Source: Paracoccus subflavus (GTDB taxonomy: Bacteria; Pseudomonadota; Alphaproteobacteria; Rhodobacterales; Rhodobacteraceae). From it: a stretch of 64,000 nucleotides of DNA. The DNA is taken from assembly GCF_004310345.1 (NCBI RefSeq), contig NZ_SISK01000004.1, positions 124,001 through 188,000 on the forward strand. The letters are read 5' to 3'. This document shows positions 28,037-35,930 of this stretch, piece after piece; position 1 is the stretch's first letter, and each line of letters begins with the position of its first letter. The position numbers and the translations under genes are program-made. Below the pieces are notes generated by a model, which did not search any database, was not told where the DNA came from, and saw only the letters and a program-made list of their open reading frames with translations.

Positions 28037-28640
28037 CTAGAAATCGAGCAAGATGGGCATCCGGCGTTCTTTACTCCACGAGAAACGCCGTCGTGCTGAC
28101 CGCGTGAAAGCGGCTCTGCAGCGTTTCGTCCTCAGGTCTATCGTGCCACCCATAAAGTCATTCATCGCGGGTCCCGTTCCCTTGTAGGCAGCAAGGGTGA
28201 ACTCTGTCTCAAGCGCATTTTGCAATAGCAACGTGCACAGATGTGAATTTGACCCAACGCCTGCATATCCGACGGCTATGTCGGGGCAGGCTTCGCGCAT
28301 CGGTGCCAAAAGACCGGTGGCGTCTGCTGCCTCCAGATCCTTGCGACTCAGCAATACCATGGGTCCGCTATTGATCAGGCCAAGAGGGGCGAACGCAGTT
28401 TTCGTATCATAATCAAGCTGGGGATACAGAGAGGCTCCGGCTGCCAAGGCAACGTGGTTAATCAGAATTGTGTATCCGTCCGGCTCAGACCGGGCAAGGC
28501 GAGCTACGCCGAGTGTGCCTCCCGCACCACCAACGTTCTCGACGACCACCTGCTGGCCCGATGCCTCTGACAGGGACTGCCCCACCGGCCGCGCGATCGC
28601 GTTACTGGGGCCGCCCTATGGTCTTCTTCCAAAGCCTTAT
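28037..28640 (-). pseudogene. Broken TctC/Bug-family solute-binding protein
   Basis: The frame preserves the middle of a tripartite tricarboxylate transporter binding protein: GGPSNAIARPVGQSL, ASGQQVVVENVGGAGGTLG, RSEPDGYTIL, VGYAGVGSNSHL and KGTGPAMNDFMGGTIDL. It is broken at both ends. Where the family has PY/PFxPGG there is an in-frame TAG just before GGPSN (near 28620), there is no room for the signal peptide, and after GGTIDL the sequence leaves the family and ends at 28037. The intact parent would have bound a carboxylate or sugar acid in the periplasm. Confidence 0.8.
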
Positions 28641-28696
28641 TGGCCCGGAATCGCAAAATGCCTGCGTGACAAGCATCCTGGAGAGGGAATTTATCC

Positions 28697-28975
28697 ATGA
28701 CATCCGACGAAAGCTGCGAAAGCAGGGCCAGATCGCAGTCCCTCATCGGCGGTGCTTTGCTGATCTTGTTCGCGGCAATCGCGCTTTGGGCGATGCATGG
28801 GTTGGACAGCGGAACACTGCGGATGATTTGACCGGGGGGTTGCCTCGTGCAATGGCTCTCGGGATCGGCGGCCTGGGAGTGATTGTCTTCGCCGGAGGCC
28901 TGACGAAAGACCGAGGTGGCGCCGTGCCCCCTGTCGCAACCCGCGGAACTGTGGTGGTGCTGCTATCGATGGTCC
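28697..28975 (+). pseudogene. Broken TctB-family small permease subunit
   Basis: A 44-residue frame (SLIGGALLILFAAIALWAM, then SGTLRMI) stops at a TGA at 28829-28831, but the next frame continues as LTGGLPRAMALGIGGLGVIV and FAGGLTKDRG. Together these match TctB, the four-helix subunit of tripartite tricarboxylate transporters, whose first loop reads GTLRMxPGxLPR. The frameshift is near 28825, and after about two helices the sequence is cut where the IS3 remnant begins. Confidence 0.7.
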
Positions 28976-29262
28976 CACCCCAGAAGCTTGGGCCGGATCA
29001 GATGAGAACCTCCGGCGGGTTGGCGGCTCGGGGCGGCGCCTCGAGCCTTGATATCATGATCTGCGGTGACCTGTCACGGATTGCGCCATGGGGTCTCACT
29101 TCGTTGTATTGGCGACGCCATTTCTCGACCTTTTCCTGCGCATCGGAGAGGTCCAGGAACCAGGGCTGGCCCAAGGCATTCCATCCGCACGATGGCGTTG
29201 AAGCTCTCGGCGTAAGCGTTGTCGGTGGGTTTGCCTGGCCGATTGAAGTCTAGCACAACGCC
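28972..29262 (-). mobile_element. IS3-family transposase C-terminal remnant
   Basis: Read on the minus strand, this holds the tail of an IS3 OrfB integrase: LDFNRPGKPTDNAYAESFNA, then after a frameshift near 29160 DAQEKVEKWRRQYNEVRPHG, ending in PPEVLI and a stop at 28998. The DDE domain upstream is missing. The outer end is near 28972, where the TctB homology stops, so this element probably broke TctB. Confidence 0.8.
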
Positions 29263-29315
29263 ACTGGGCGCGCATTCTGGAAGCGGTATCAGCCGCTTGC
29301 GACGGCCACCTGTAG

Positions 29316-29767
29316 ATGATCGACCCGTCCTCGATCCGGGTTCACCAGCACGCCGCCAACGGCCCAAAAAAGACCAGCGATCCCGTTTGCATGGGTCGCT
29401 CGCGCGGCGGCCTGACCACCAAGATCCCTGCGCGTGTCGATGCCGAGGGCCGTCCGATCCGGCTGAAACTGACCGAGGGCCAGGCCCACGACAGCCGTCG
29501 GCCGCCGACATGGACGAGGCAGGAAACATCCTGCTGGCCGAACGCGGCGCATGGGCCAACATCCGCGCCATGCCCAACCGCGTCAAAACCTTGCTGTTCA
29601 GCACATGGGTCTACCGTCAGCGCAACGCGGTCGAACGGTTCTTCCACAAACTCAAACAGTTCAGGGCGGTCGCCACCCGATACGACAAGCGTGACGACAA
29701 CTTCCTCCCGCCCGTCCAACTCGCTTCGATCCGCATCCGGTCGCGAAGTTATGAGTCGGTGAGCTAG
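29316..29767 (+). mobile_element. IS5-family (IS427-type) transposase remnant, frameshifted
   Basis: The plus strand reads MIDPSSIRVHQHAANG, RSRGGLTTKI, GRPIRLKLTEGQAHDS, then in another frame GAWANIRAMPNR, YRQRNAVERFFHKLKQFRAV, TRYDKRDDNFLPPVQLASIR. These are the C-terminal DDE halves of IS5/IS427 transposases. The frameshift is near 29500 and the N-terminal half is missing, so it cannot move by itself. It abuts the IS3 remnant and points the other way. Confidence 0.82.
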
Positions 29768-29913
29768 ACTGCCATCAGGGCATTCATAGCCTGGTGCAGC
29801 GCGGCATCCTGGCCTTGAGGGGACAGGATGGGTCGCGGCGGTTCGGCATCGGTCAGGCCCATCAGGTTCGCAGACCGGCGGACCATGCGAAGGCTACCGT
29901 ATTTGCGGAACAG
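29764..29913 (-). pseudogene. C-terminal fragment of a DapA-family aldolase/synthase
   Basis: About 50 residues survive: LFRKYGSLRMVRRSANLMGL then TDAEPPRPILSPQG, ending ALHQAMNALMAV and a stop. This resembles the end of dihydrodipicolinate synthase-family proteins (GSLR, then RPIxPL). No start or active-site lysine remains. DapA-family enzymes often sit with TctABC transporters in sugar-acid catabolic clusters, so this and the Tct fragments may be parts of one lost cluster. Confidence 0.5.
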
Positions 29914-30076
29914 CGCCCACGGCCCGGCGCGGCAGGCGACGCAGTTCGGCAGGCCGGGTCCGCCCATCCGAGTCGGCTGGCGTGATCGGAAAAGCGGAAA
30001 GGCCGCGAAACGGAGTCATTGGAATTTCCGTCAAGAACCCCTGCCGGTCGGGCATGGGCCCGCCGGGATGAAAAGA
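29914..30076. other. No recognisable feature
   Basis: Between the DapA-family fragment and the transglutaminase-like gene I see no gene, repeat or hairpin that can be supported. It is probably residual DNA of the degenerate zone. Confidence 0.5.
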
Positions 30077-30919
30077 TCAGGCGAACAGCATTCCGTCCAA
30101 CTCGTTACCCATCTCATCGACCGGATGGCACCATACGCGAAAGCCCGTCAGCCTGTGGGGACCGAAAGTGTTGATAAGCGGAACATCCGCGGCGTCCAGG
30201 CCGCGCGCCACCACGACGCGGCCGATGCGCCGCTGGTTGTTGCGGGGATCGAAGGTCCACCATTTTCCGCCCAGGAACACCTCGATCCAGGCAGCGAAAT
30301 CCATCGCCGAGGCCGCCGCAGGAACGCCGATGTCGCCGACATATCCGTTGACATAGCGCGCCGGGATATTCAGCGCCCGCAGATAGGCCAGCGTCAGGTG
30401 GGCAAAGTCGCGGCACACGCCCACGCCATCGTGGCGCGCACTGGCCGCCGTGCGAAACTGCGAGGCAAGGCCATAGTCGAAGGCAAGGCCCCCGTTCACA
30501 TGGTTCACGATGTACTGGACGCGGTTCCAGCCGGGCGCGATGTGGCCGAACAGGTTCCACGCCTCGTCGCTGACCAGATCGCTTTCCACATATCGCGATG
30601 CCGTCAGGAAACCCAGCACCTCGGTCGGAAGGGCCTCCACGGGCCATTCGGTGGCATTGGGATCGGCCTCGTCAAGGGTGCCGGGATCGTTGACGGTAAT
30701 GTCGCTGAACAGCGTGAAGGACCCTGCCGGCGCCACCATGCGCCGACAGATATTGCCGAAACGATCGACATAGCTCTGGACCGGCACGGATGGCGTTGTT
30801 CGGTAATCCTCGGGCTGCACGTAATCGCGATGGCGCGCAGGTTCCGGGGTGGTCAGACTGATCAGGGTGGTGTCCTGACCGATCTGGATCGTCATCTCGT
30901 GCCCGATCCGAATGCGCAT
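30077..30919 (-). CDS. Transglutaminase-like family protein, catalytic His replaced
   Basis: A 280-residue protein with an N-terminal beta domain and a transglutaminase core. The catalytic cysteine is in GVGVCRDFAHLTLAYLRAL (about 170) and the Asp in WWTFDPRNNQRRIG. At the usual catalytic histidine (HAW) it reads DFAAWIEVFLGG, an alanine encoded by GCT. The classic triad is thus incomplete, so either a subfamily with another chemistry or an inactive form. Its ATG overlaps the stop of the OsmC-like gene by one base. Cytoplasmic, no signal peptide. Confidence 0.82.
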   Translation of the reverse strand: MRIRIGHEMTIQIGQDTTLISLTTPEPARHRDYVQPEDYRTTPSVPVQSYVDRFGNICRRMVAPAGSFTLFSDITVNDPGTLDEADPNATEWPVEALPTEVLGFLTASRYVESDLVSDEAWNLFGHIAPGWNRVQYIVNHVNGGLAFDYGLASQFRTAASARHDGVGVCRDFAHLTLAYLRALNIPARYVNGYVGDIGVPAAASAMDFAAWIEVFLGGKWWTFDPRNNQRRIGRVVVARGLDAADVPLINTFGPHRLTGFRVWCHPVDEMGNELDGMLFA

Positions 30920-31341
30920 CAGACGACCGTCGCGTCCATGGTGACCTCGGCGTTCAAGAGCTTGGAGATCGGGCAGCCCGCCTTGGCTTTCTGGGCAAGT
31001 TCCTCGATCTGGGCCCGGTCGCCATCGCCCGAAATCCGCGTGGTCAGGTGCGCCTTGGTCACGGTGAAGCTGTCACCGTCCTTTTCCAGCGTGATCTTCG
31101 AGGTGGTCTGGATGTCGATCCCGCCCACGCCCGCCTCGGACAGCATGTTCGACAGGGCCATGCTGAAGCAGGCCGCATGGGCGGCGCCGACCAGTTCCTC
31201 GGGGTTGGTGCCAGGTTCGTCGCCAAAACGCTTGTTGAAGCCATAGGGCACTTCCTTCAACGCGCCCGATTGCGTCGAAACCGTTCCGTTGCCGTCCTTT
31301 AGCCCGCCATTCCATGTGGCCGATCCGGTCCGTGTGAACAT
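30919..31341 (-). CDS. osmC: OsmC family peroxiredoxin
   Basis: A 140-residue OsmC/Ohr-fold protein. The two redox cysteines lie in AAHAACFSMALSNML (near 57) and KAKAGCPISKLLNA (near 124). It starts FTRTGSATWNGGLKDGNG as in OsmC. It would reduce organic hydroperoxides with thiol help. A GGAGGAA site stands before the ATG at 31341. It is upstream of, and translationally coupled to, the transglutaminase-like gene, and 76 bases downstream of the dGTPase-like gene. Confidence 0.93.
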   Translation of the reverse strand: MFTRTGSATWNGGLKDGNGTVSTQSGALKEVPYGFNKRFGDEPGTNPEELVGAAHAACFSMALSNMLSEAGVGGIDIQTTSKITLEKDGDSFTVTKAHLTTRISGDGDRAQIEELAQKAKAGCPISKLLNAEVTMDATVV

Positions 31342-31417
31342 CGCATTTCCTCCGTGCGTTTCTTCCTGCTGCGACAGAACGCCTGGAACGGGCGGCAGTT
31401 CAAGCCGGTTGCAAATA

Positions 31418-32575
31418 TCAATGGCCGGGAAACAGCCTTTGATGCTCGGCGATGGCAAAGCGGTCGGTCATGCCTGCCACGTAATCAAGAACGACACGCG
31501 CGCACAGGGTCTCGTTGCCCGCCTGGCGCGCGATTCGGCACCATTGTTCGGGCATCTGCGACGGATCGTGCAGATACAGGGGAAACAGGTCGTTCAGCAT
31601 GGCCGTGACCGTGGTGCGTTCCACGACAACCGAGGGGGCACGATACATGCGCGTGAACAGAAAGGACTTGATGGCCTTGATGTTCTGATAAAGCGGCTTG
31701 GAAAAGCGGATGATCGGCCCCTCCATGTCGCGGATGTCCTGCGCCGATTGCGGCCGCAGGCCGGTCAGCCGGTTCTGGGCCACGGCGATCACATCCTCGA
31801 CCATGACGCCAAAGACGCGGCGCAGGGCTTCATAGCGGCGGCGGGTCGGGTCGAGGCCGGGATACAGCCGGTCCACCTCGGCAAAGGCGGGACCGACGAC
31901 GGGCAGTTCGGCAAGCTCGTCTTCGGTGAACAGGCCGGCGCGCAATCCGTCGTGCAGGTCATGGTGGTTGTAGGCCACGTCGTCGGCCACCGCCGCCACC
32001 TGCGCCTCGGCGCTGGCATTGGTGTGCAGTTCCAGGTCCAGATCGGCATTCACTTCGGCCAGGGCATAGGGCAGGGGACCAACGACCGGGCCGTTATGCT
32101 TGGCGATCCCCTCCAAGGCCTCCCACGTCAGGTTCAGACCGTCGAAATCGGCATAATGGCGTTCCAGGCGCGTTACGATCCGCAAGGCCTGGGCGTTGTG
32201 ATCGAATCCGCCATAGGGCTGCATCAGGGCGGACAGCGCATCCTCGCCCGTATGGCCGAAGGGGGGGTGGCCCAGATCGTGCGACAAGGCCACGGTCTCG
32301 GCCAGGTCGGTGTTCAGTCCCAGGGCGCCTGCAATGGTCCGGGCCACCTGGGCCACCTCGATCGTGTGGGTCAGGCGGGTGCGGAAATAGTCGCCGCGAT
32401 AAGCCTTGCCGTCATGTTCGACGAAAACCTGCGTCTTGTGCTTGAGGCGGCGAAACGCGCTGGAATGGATGATCCGGTCGCGGTCGCGCTGCCAGGGGCT
32501 GCGGAACGTGGACATCCGTTCGGGATGCAGCCGACCGCGGCTGGCGCCGGGACAACAGGCATAGGGCGCGGTCAT
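31418..32575 (-). CDS. dgt: Deoxyguanosinetriphosphate triphosphohydrolase-like protein
   Basis: A 385-residue HD-domain hydrolase. It has the H...HD...D metal set in RLTHTIEVAQVAR, ALSHDLGHPPFGHTGE and VAYNHHDLHDGL, and the N-terminal IIHSSAFRRLKHKTQVF stretch of the dGTPase family. It should cut dNTPs to deoxynucleosides and triphosphate, limiting the pool. The start MTAPYACCPGASRGR at 32575 is typical of alphaproteobacterial proteins. It is divergent from the IscA-like gene by 86 bases. Confidence 0.93.
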   Translation of the reverse strand: MTAPYACCPGASRGRLHPERMSTFRSPWQRDRDRIIHSSAFRRLKHKTQVFVEHDGKAYRGDYFRTRLTHTIEVAQVARTIAGALGLNTDLAETVALSHDLGHPPFGHTGEDALSALMQPYGGFDHNAQALRIVTRLERHYADFDGLNLTWEALEGIAKHNGPVVGPLPYALAEVNADLDLELHTNASAEAQVAAVADDVAYNHHDLHDGLRAGLFTEDELAELPVVGPAFAEVDRLYPGLDPTRRRYEALRRVFGVMVEDVIAVAQNRLTGLRPQSAQDIRDMEGPIIRFSKPLYQNIKAIKSFLFTRMYRAPSVVVERTTVTAMLNDLFPLYLHDPSQMPEQWCRIARQAGNETLCARVVLDYVAGMTDRFAIAEHQRLFPGH

Positions 32576-32661
32576 GGCTGAGATCACGAGAGAGGGCCTT
32601 CCTTGCAACGGAATGGCGTCAGCCTATATTCTGGACAGGCCCACGAAAACGGGAACGCCCC

Positions 32662-32985
32662 ATGAACCTGCCGCCGAAAGTCACCGAACGCGCCTTTGCC
32701 AGACTGGCCGAGATCAATGAGACCGGCGATGTGCGCCCCCTGCGCGTCGCCGTGGCCGGGGGCGGCTGTTCAGGGTTCCAATACGACATTCGCCTGGACC
32801 GGGCCGAGGCCGACGATCTGGTTCTGGAAGGCGCCGGCCAAAAGGTCGTGGTCGATCCCGTGTCGCTGCCCTATCTGGCCGGGGCGACCATCGACTTTGC
32901 GGACGAACTGATCGGGGCACGCTTTGTCATCGAAAATCCGAACGCTTCGTCAAGCTGCGGGTGCGGCACATCGTTCTCGATCTAG
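32662..32985 (+). CDS. Iron-sulfur cluster assembly scaffold, IscA/ErpA type
   Basis: A 107-residue A-type carrier. The three ligands are Cys36 in GGGCSGFQY and Cys99/Cys101 in SSCGCGTSF. It receives Fe-S clusters and passes them to target enzymes. It is like ErpA/HesB proteins that stand alone in this group. Its stop shares the palindrome CTAG with the stop of the gene on the other strand. Confidence 0.93.
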   Translation: MNLPPKVTERAFARLAEINETGDVRPLRVAVAGGGCSGFQYDIRLDRAEADDLVLEGAGQKVVVDPVSLPYLAGATIDFADELIGARFVIENPNASSSCGCGTSFSI

Positions 32986-33548
32986 CCGCAGACGCGGCTC
33001 CGGGTTTCCAGGTCGATTTCCAGCCTGCGCAAGGCTGGCGCGGGCAGCCGGTTCGGGGTGTCGCGTTCGTCGTCCAGGTCGCTCACCTCGGTCGTGACCA
33101 TCAGGGCCTGACATTGATCCATCGGGCCGATGGATGCGACCTGCATCCGCCCGTCGCTTTCGATCAGGCGGATGATGTGTCCATGCCGTCGCGCGATGCC
33201 CGCGCCAAAAGCCATCGGTCGTTCGATCAAGGTCCATTCGGTCGCGGGTCCGAACAGCTTTCCCTCACCCTGCCATGTCCTGCCGTGCGCGAACCGGACC
33301 CGCCATGTTCCGGGCGGAACCAGCAGGCGAAACAGATCGCCGCCCCGGATGTATCCCGCCATGATGTCCCGGCCCTCCGCATCACTCAGGAATACGGCAT
33401 GATCCCGGCCCGCCATCGTCCTGACGACCAGTGGCAGGGTCGCTGGCAATCCGCTGCGGTTCCACATCAGCCCGGCCTGGGGCCGGTCATCGGCCCGGGC
33501 AGGCAGGGCCGTCGCGATCATCAGCAGCAGGGCAATCAGGCGGAACAT
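32982..33548 (-). CDS. Secreted hypothetical protein
   Basis: A 188-residue protein with a clear signal peptide: MFRLIALLLMIATALPARA, cleaved after ARA at about residue 19. The mature part has a beta-rich core (MWNRSGLPATLPLVVRT, VFLSDAEGRDIMAGYIRGG, PGTWRVRFAHGR) and one C-terminal cysteine pair possibility (CQALMV and VCG). No family is recognised. It is periplasmic by prediction and lies between convergent iscA-like and divergent exonuclease III genes. Confidence 0.75.
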   Translation of the reverse strand: MFRLIALLLMIATALPARADDRPQAGLMWNRSGLPATLPLVVRTMAGRDHAVFLSDAEGRDIMAGYIRGGDLFRLLVPPGTWRVRFAHGRTWQGEGKLFGPATEWTLIERPMAFGAGIARRHGHIIRLIESDGRMQVASIGPMDQCQALMVTTEVSDLDDERDTPNRLPAPALRRLEIDLETRSRVCG

Positions 33549-33603
33549 TCCGCATGGTAACAGGCCCCCATGCCGGTTGCCAATCGCCAGAGGGCGGATA
33601 AAC

Positions 33604-34398
33604 ATGCCGACCATGAAGATTGCGACATTCAACATCAACGGTGTCAAGGCCCGCATCCAGGCCCTGACCGACTGGCTGGCCGGATCGGGTGCCGATCTGG
33701 TCGTGCTGCAGGAAATCAAGTCGGTGGACGAGGGGTTTCCCCGCGCCCATTTCGAGGATCTCGGCTGGATCGTGGAAACCCACGGGCAAAAGGGGTTCAA
33801 CGGCGTGGCCATCCTGTCGCGGCTGCCGCTGGAGGACGTGACGCGCGGCCTGCCCGGAGACGATGCCGACGAACAGGCCCGCTATATCGAGGCCACGGTG
33901 GTCGGATCGACGGCGGTGCGGGTCGCCGGGCTCTACCTGCCCAACGGCAATCCCGCGCCAGGTCCGAAATACGACTACAAGCTGGGCTGGATGGAGCGTT
34001 TGCGTCTCCGCGCGGCCCAGCTTCTGGCCAGCGAGATGCCGGTTGTGATGCTGGGCGACTTCAACATCATTCCCGAACCGCGCGATGCGGCCCGCCCAGC
34101 GGCCTGGGCCGAGGATGCGCTGTTCCTGCCTGACAGCCGCGCGGCCTTTCGCCGGATCACCCATCAGGGCTGGACCGACGCCGTGCGCATCCGCGACCCT
34201 TGGGCCACGCGCGGGCCATTCACATTCTGGGACTATCAGGCCGGTTCATGGTCCCGCGACGACGGCATCCGCATCGACCATATCCTTTTGTCCCCGCAGG
34301 CGGCGGACCTGCTGCTGGAAACAGGTATCGACAAGGAGGCGCGGGCCGGGGAAAAGCCCAGCGATCATGTGCCCGTCTGGGCAAGGCTGGCCGCCTAG
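33604..34398 (+). CDS. xthA: Exodeoxyribonuclease III
   Basis: A 264-residue EEP-fold nuclease. The catalytic pieces are INGVKAR, LQEIKSVDE, YLPNGNPAPGPKYDYK, MLGDFNIIP, RIDHILLSP and the final KPSDHVPVW with the catalytic histidine. It is an AP endonuclease and 3'-5' exonuclease in base-excision repair. The ATG at 33604 gives MPTMKIATFNINGV; MKIATF at 33613 is the alternative. It converges on the cation efflux gene, sharing the CTAG of both stop codons. Confidence 0.95.
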   Translation: MPTMKIATFNINGVKARIQALTDWLAGSGADLVVLQEIKSVDEGFPRAHFEDLGWIVETHGQKGFNGVAILSRLPLEDVTRGLPGDDADEQARYIEATVVGSTAVRVAGLYLPNGNPAPGPKYDYKLGWMERLRLRAAQLLASEMPVVMLGDFNIIPEPRDAARPAAWAEDALFLPDSRAAFRRITHQGWTDAVRIRDPWATRGPFTFWDYQAGSWSRDDGIRIDHILLSPQAADLLLETGIDKEARAGEKPSDHVPVWARLAA

Positions 34399-35282
34399 AT
34401 CACCAGAACCCCCGAATGCTTGGCCTTGTGTTCGGGTTCGACATGGATGGTGATCTGTGCATTGTCCAGGCGGTCGCGCAGCGCGGCCTCGATCCGGTCG
34501 CAGATGGCATGCGCCTGCGCGACCGAGGTGTTGCCGTCCATGACCAGGTGGAAATCCACAAAGGTCATGCTGCCCGCCGACCGCGTGCGCAGGTCATGCG
34601 CCTCGATCGCGCCGCCTGCGTTGCTGGAAATGGTTTCATGGATGTCGCGGAGCAGATCGTCCGGAACGGCCTTGTCCATCAGCCCGCCCAGCGACGCCGA
34701 CATCACCATCCATCCCGACCACAGGATGTTGACCGCCACCAGGGCGGCAAGGATCGGGTCCAGAATCGGATAGCCCGTCGCGATCGCCAGCGACACGCCC
34801 ACCAGCACCCCGGCCGAGGATACCACGTCCGACAGCAGATGGTGTCCGTCCGCCACCAGGGCGGGCGATTGCAGCCGCCGCCCCTGTCGCAGCAGGATCG
34901 CGCACCAGACGGCATTGATCGTGCCGGCAAGGGCATTGACCAGCAGCCCCTCCCAGGGTGCCACCAGCGGGCGGGGGTTGCGGATTCCCTGCCACGCCTC
35001 GTCAAGGATCAGCAGGGCGGCCACGATGATCATCACGCCTTCCAGCACGGCGCTGAGAAATTCGGCCTTGTGATGCCCATAGGGATGGGTGGAATCCGCC
35101 GGGCGCTGGGCGATACGGATCGCAAAAAGGGCGGCAAGGGCGGTGACGACATTGACGGTGCTTTCCAGCGCGTCGGACAGCAGCGCGACCGATCCGGTCA
35201 TCCACCAAGCCAGGGTCTTTAGCCCCAGCACGACGACGCCGACCGCAATGCTGCCGGTGGCGATCCAGAGGGTGCGGTTCAT
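34395..35282 (-). CDS. Cation diffusion facilitator, FieF/ZitB-type
   Basis: A 295-residue CDF transporter with about six membrane segments and a C-terminal cytoplasmic domain. Metal-site motifs are SVALLSDALES (helix 2), HPYGHHKAEF and DGHHLLSDVVSS (helix 5). The final third (THP- and CIDRIEAALR type) matches the ZT dimer domain. It exports Zn2+, Fe2+ or Mn2+ in exchange for protons; ion choice cannot be read from the sequence with confidence. Confidence 0.93.
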   Translation of the reverse strand: MNRTLWIATGSIAVGVVVLGLKTLAWWMTGSVALLSDALESTVNVVTALAALFAIRIAQRPADSTHPYGHHKAEFLSAVLEGVMIIVAALLILDEAWQGIRNPRPLVAPWEGLLVNALAGTINAVWCAILLRQGRRLQSPALVADGHHLLSDVVSSAGVLVGVSLAIATGYPILDPILAALVAVNILWSGWMVMSASLGGLMDKAVPDDLLRDIHETISSNAGGAIEAHDLRTRSAGSMTFVDFHLVMDGNTSVAQAHAICDRIEAALRDRLDNAQITIHVEPEHKAKHSGVLVI

Positions 35283-35460
35283 TGCCAGATTCCTTTCTGC
35301 CCCCCCGCCGGGGTGCCTGTGGCAGAACCATCCTTTTATTGCAATTGGAAAGGACTGGTGGATCGACAGGCAGACCGCCTGACGAAGCCAGACGGATATC
35401 CTTTGGCAAAGTCCCGGTCAGAACCGCCCGATGCTTCGTTTCCCGGCATGTGCGGGCCCG

Positions 35461-35802
35461 TCAGTCGTCCCCGTCATCGGGGTAATCGTCATCGTCCCCG
35501 AAACGCGCATCGTCGGAATATTCGTCCTCTCCCTCGCCCACATACTTGCTGCTGAGCGCGATCGAATGGTTGTCATGGGCGGGGTCCATGACGACATCGG
35601 ACGGGATTTCCCCGGCCAGCCATTCGCGCAGTTCCTCGCGGATCTCGGCGGGCTCCTGGCCTGTCATCTCGGCCAGATGGGCGACAAAGGCCCGTTGATC
35701 GCCGTCGATCTCATCCAGGTCGGCCTCGTCGATCTCGGGCCACTTCTCGACGATGGCTTCGTAGAAAGCGGTCCAGTTTTGCTGAACGTGTTGCCATTTC
35801 AT
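35461..35802 (-). CDS. CsbD-like stress protein with acidic tail
   Basis: A 113-residue cytoplasmic protein. The N-terminal 60 residues resemble CsbD (MKWQHVQQNWTAFYEAI, KWPEIDEADLDEIDGDQ), followed by a helical REELREWLAG segment and a long acidic tail (DEYSDDARFGDDDDYPDDGDD). Its ATG shares one base with the stop of the entericidin-like gene, so translation is coupled. CsbD proteins are stress-induced; this one lies third in a unit headed by a solute-binding protein. Confidence 0.7.
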   Translation of the reverse strand: MKWQHVQQNWTAFYEAIVEKWPEIDEADLDEIDGDQRAFVAHLAEMTGQEPAEIREELREWLAGEIPSDVVMDPAHDNHSIALSSKYVGEGEDEYSDDARFGDDDDYPDDGDD

Positions 35803-35930
35803 CAGTATCCGCCTCCTATCGATCCTTGTGCCCAATTCGCGATGCCGGTGATATCCTCGCCGACCCCTGCGACGGTGTTGCACCCTGCCAGCATGGCACA
35901 GACCAGCAAAGCGCCCGTTACTGCCTTCAT
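35802..35930 (-). CDS. Entericidin-like lipoprotein
   Basis: A 42-residue peptide too short for many gene finders. It starts MKAVTGALLVCAMLAGC, a signal peptide with lipobox LAGC, then NTVAGVGEDITGIANWA, the entericidin A/B core (CNTxxGxGEDI). The mature lipoprotein is about 26 residues. Its ATG overlaps the stop of the solute-binding protein by ATGA, and its stop overlaps the CsbD-like ATG, so three genes are chained. Entericidins form a membrane-active toxin/antidote pair in E. coli; here there is only one. Confidence 0.85.
   Translation of the reverse strand: MKAVTGALLVCAMLAGCNTVAGVGEDITGIANWAQGSIGGGY

Noticed and set aside
28691..28978. Minus-strand frame across the TctB region as a gene
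   Set aside because: The plus-strand TctB homology with a single frameshift explains the region better; the minus frame is low-complexity Arg-rich.
29764..29985. Frames at 29794-29985 plus strand
   Set aside because: Antisense to the DapA-family fragment; no start signal or domain.
27951..30076. CRISPR array or tRNA-linked integration site near the degenerate zone
   Set aside because: No spaced repeats and no tRNA fold or direct att repeats were found.
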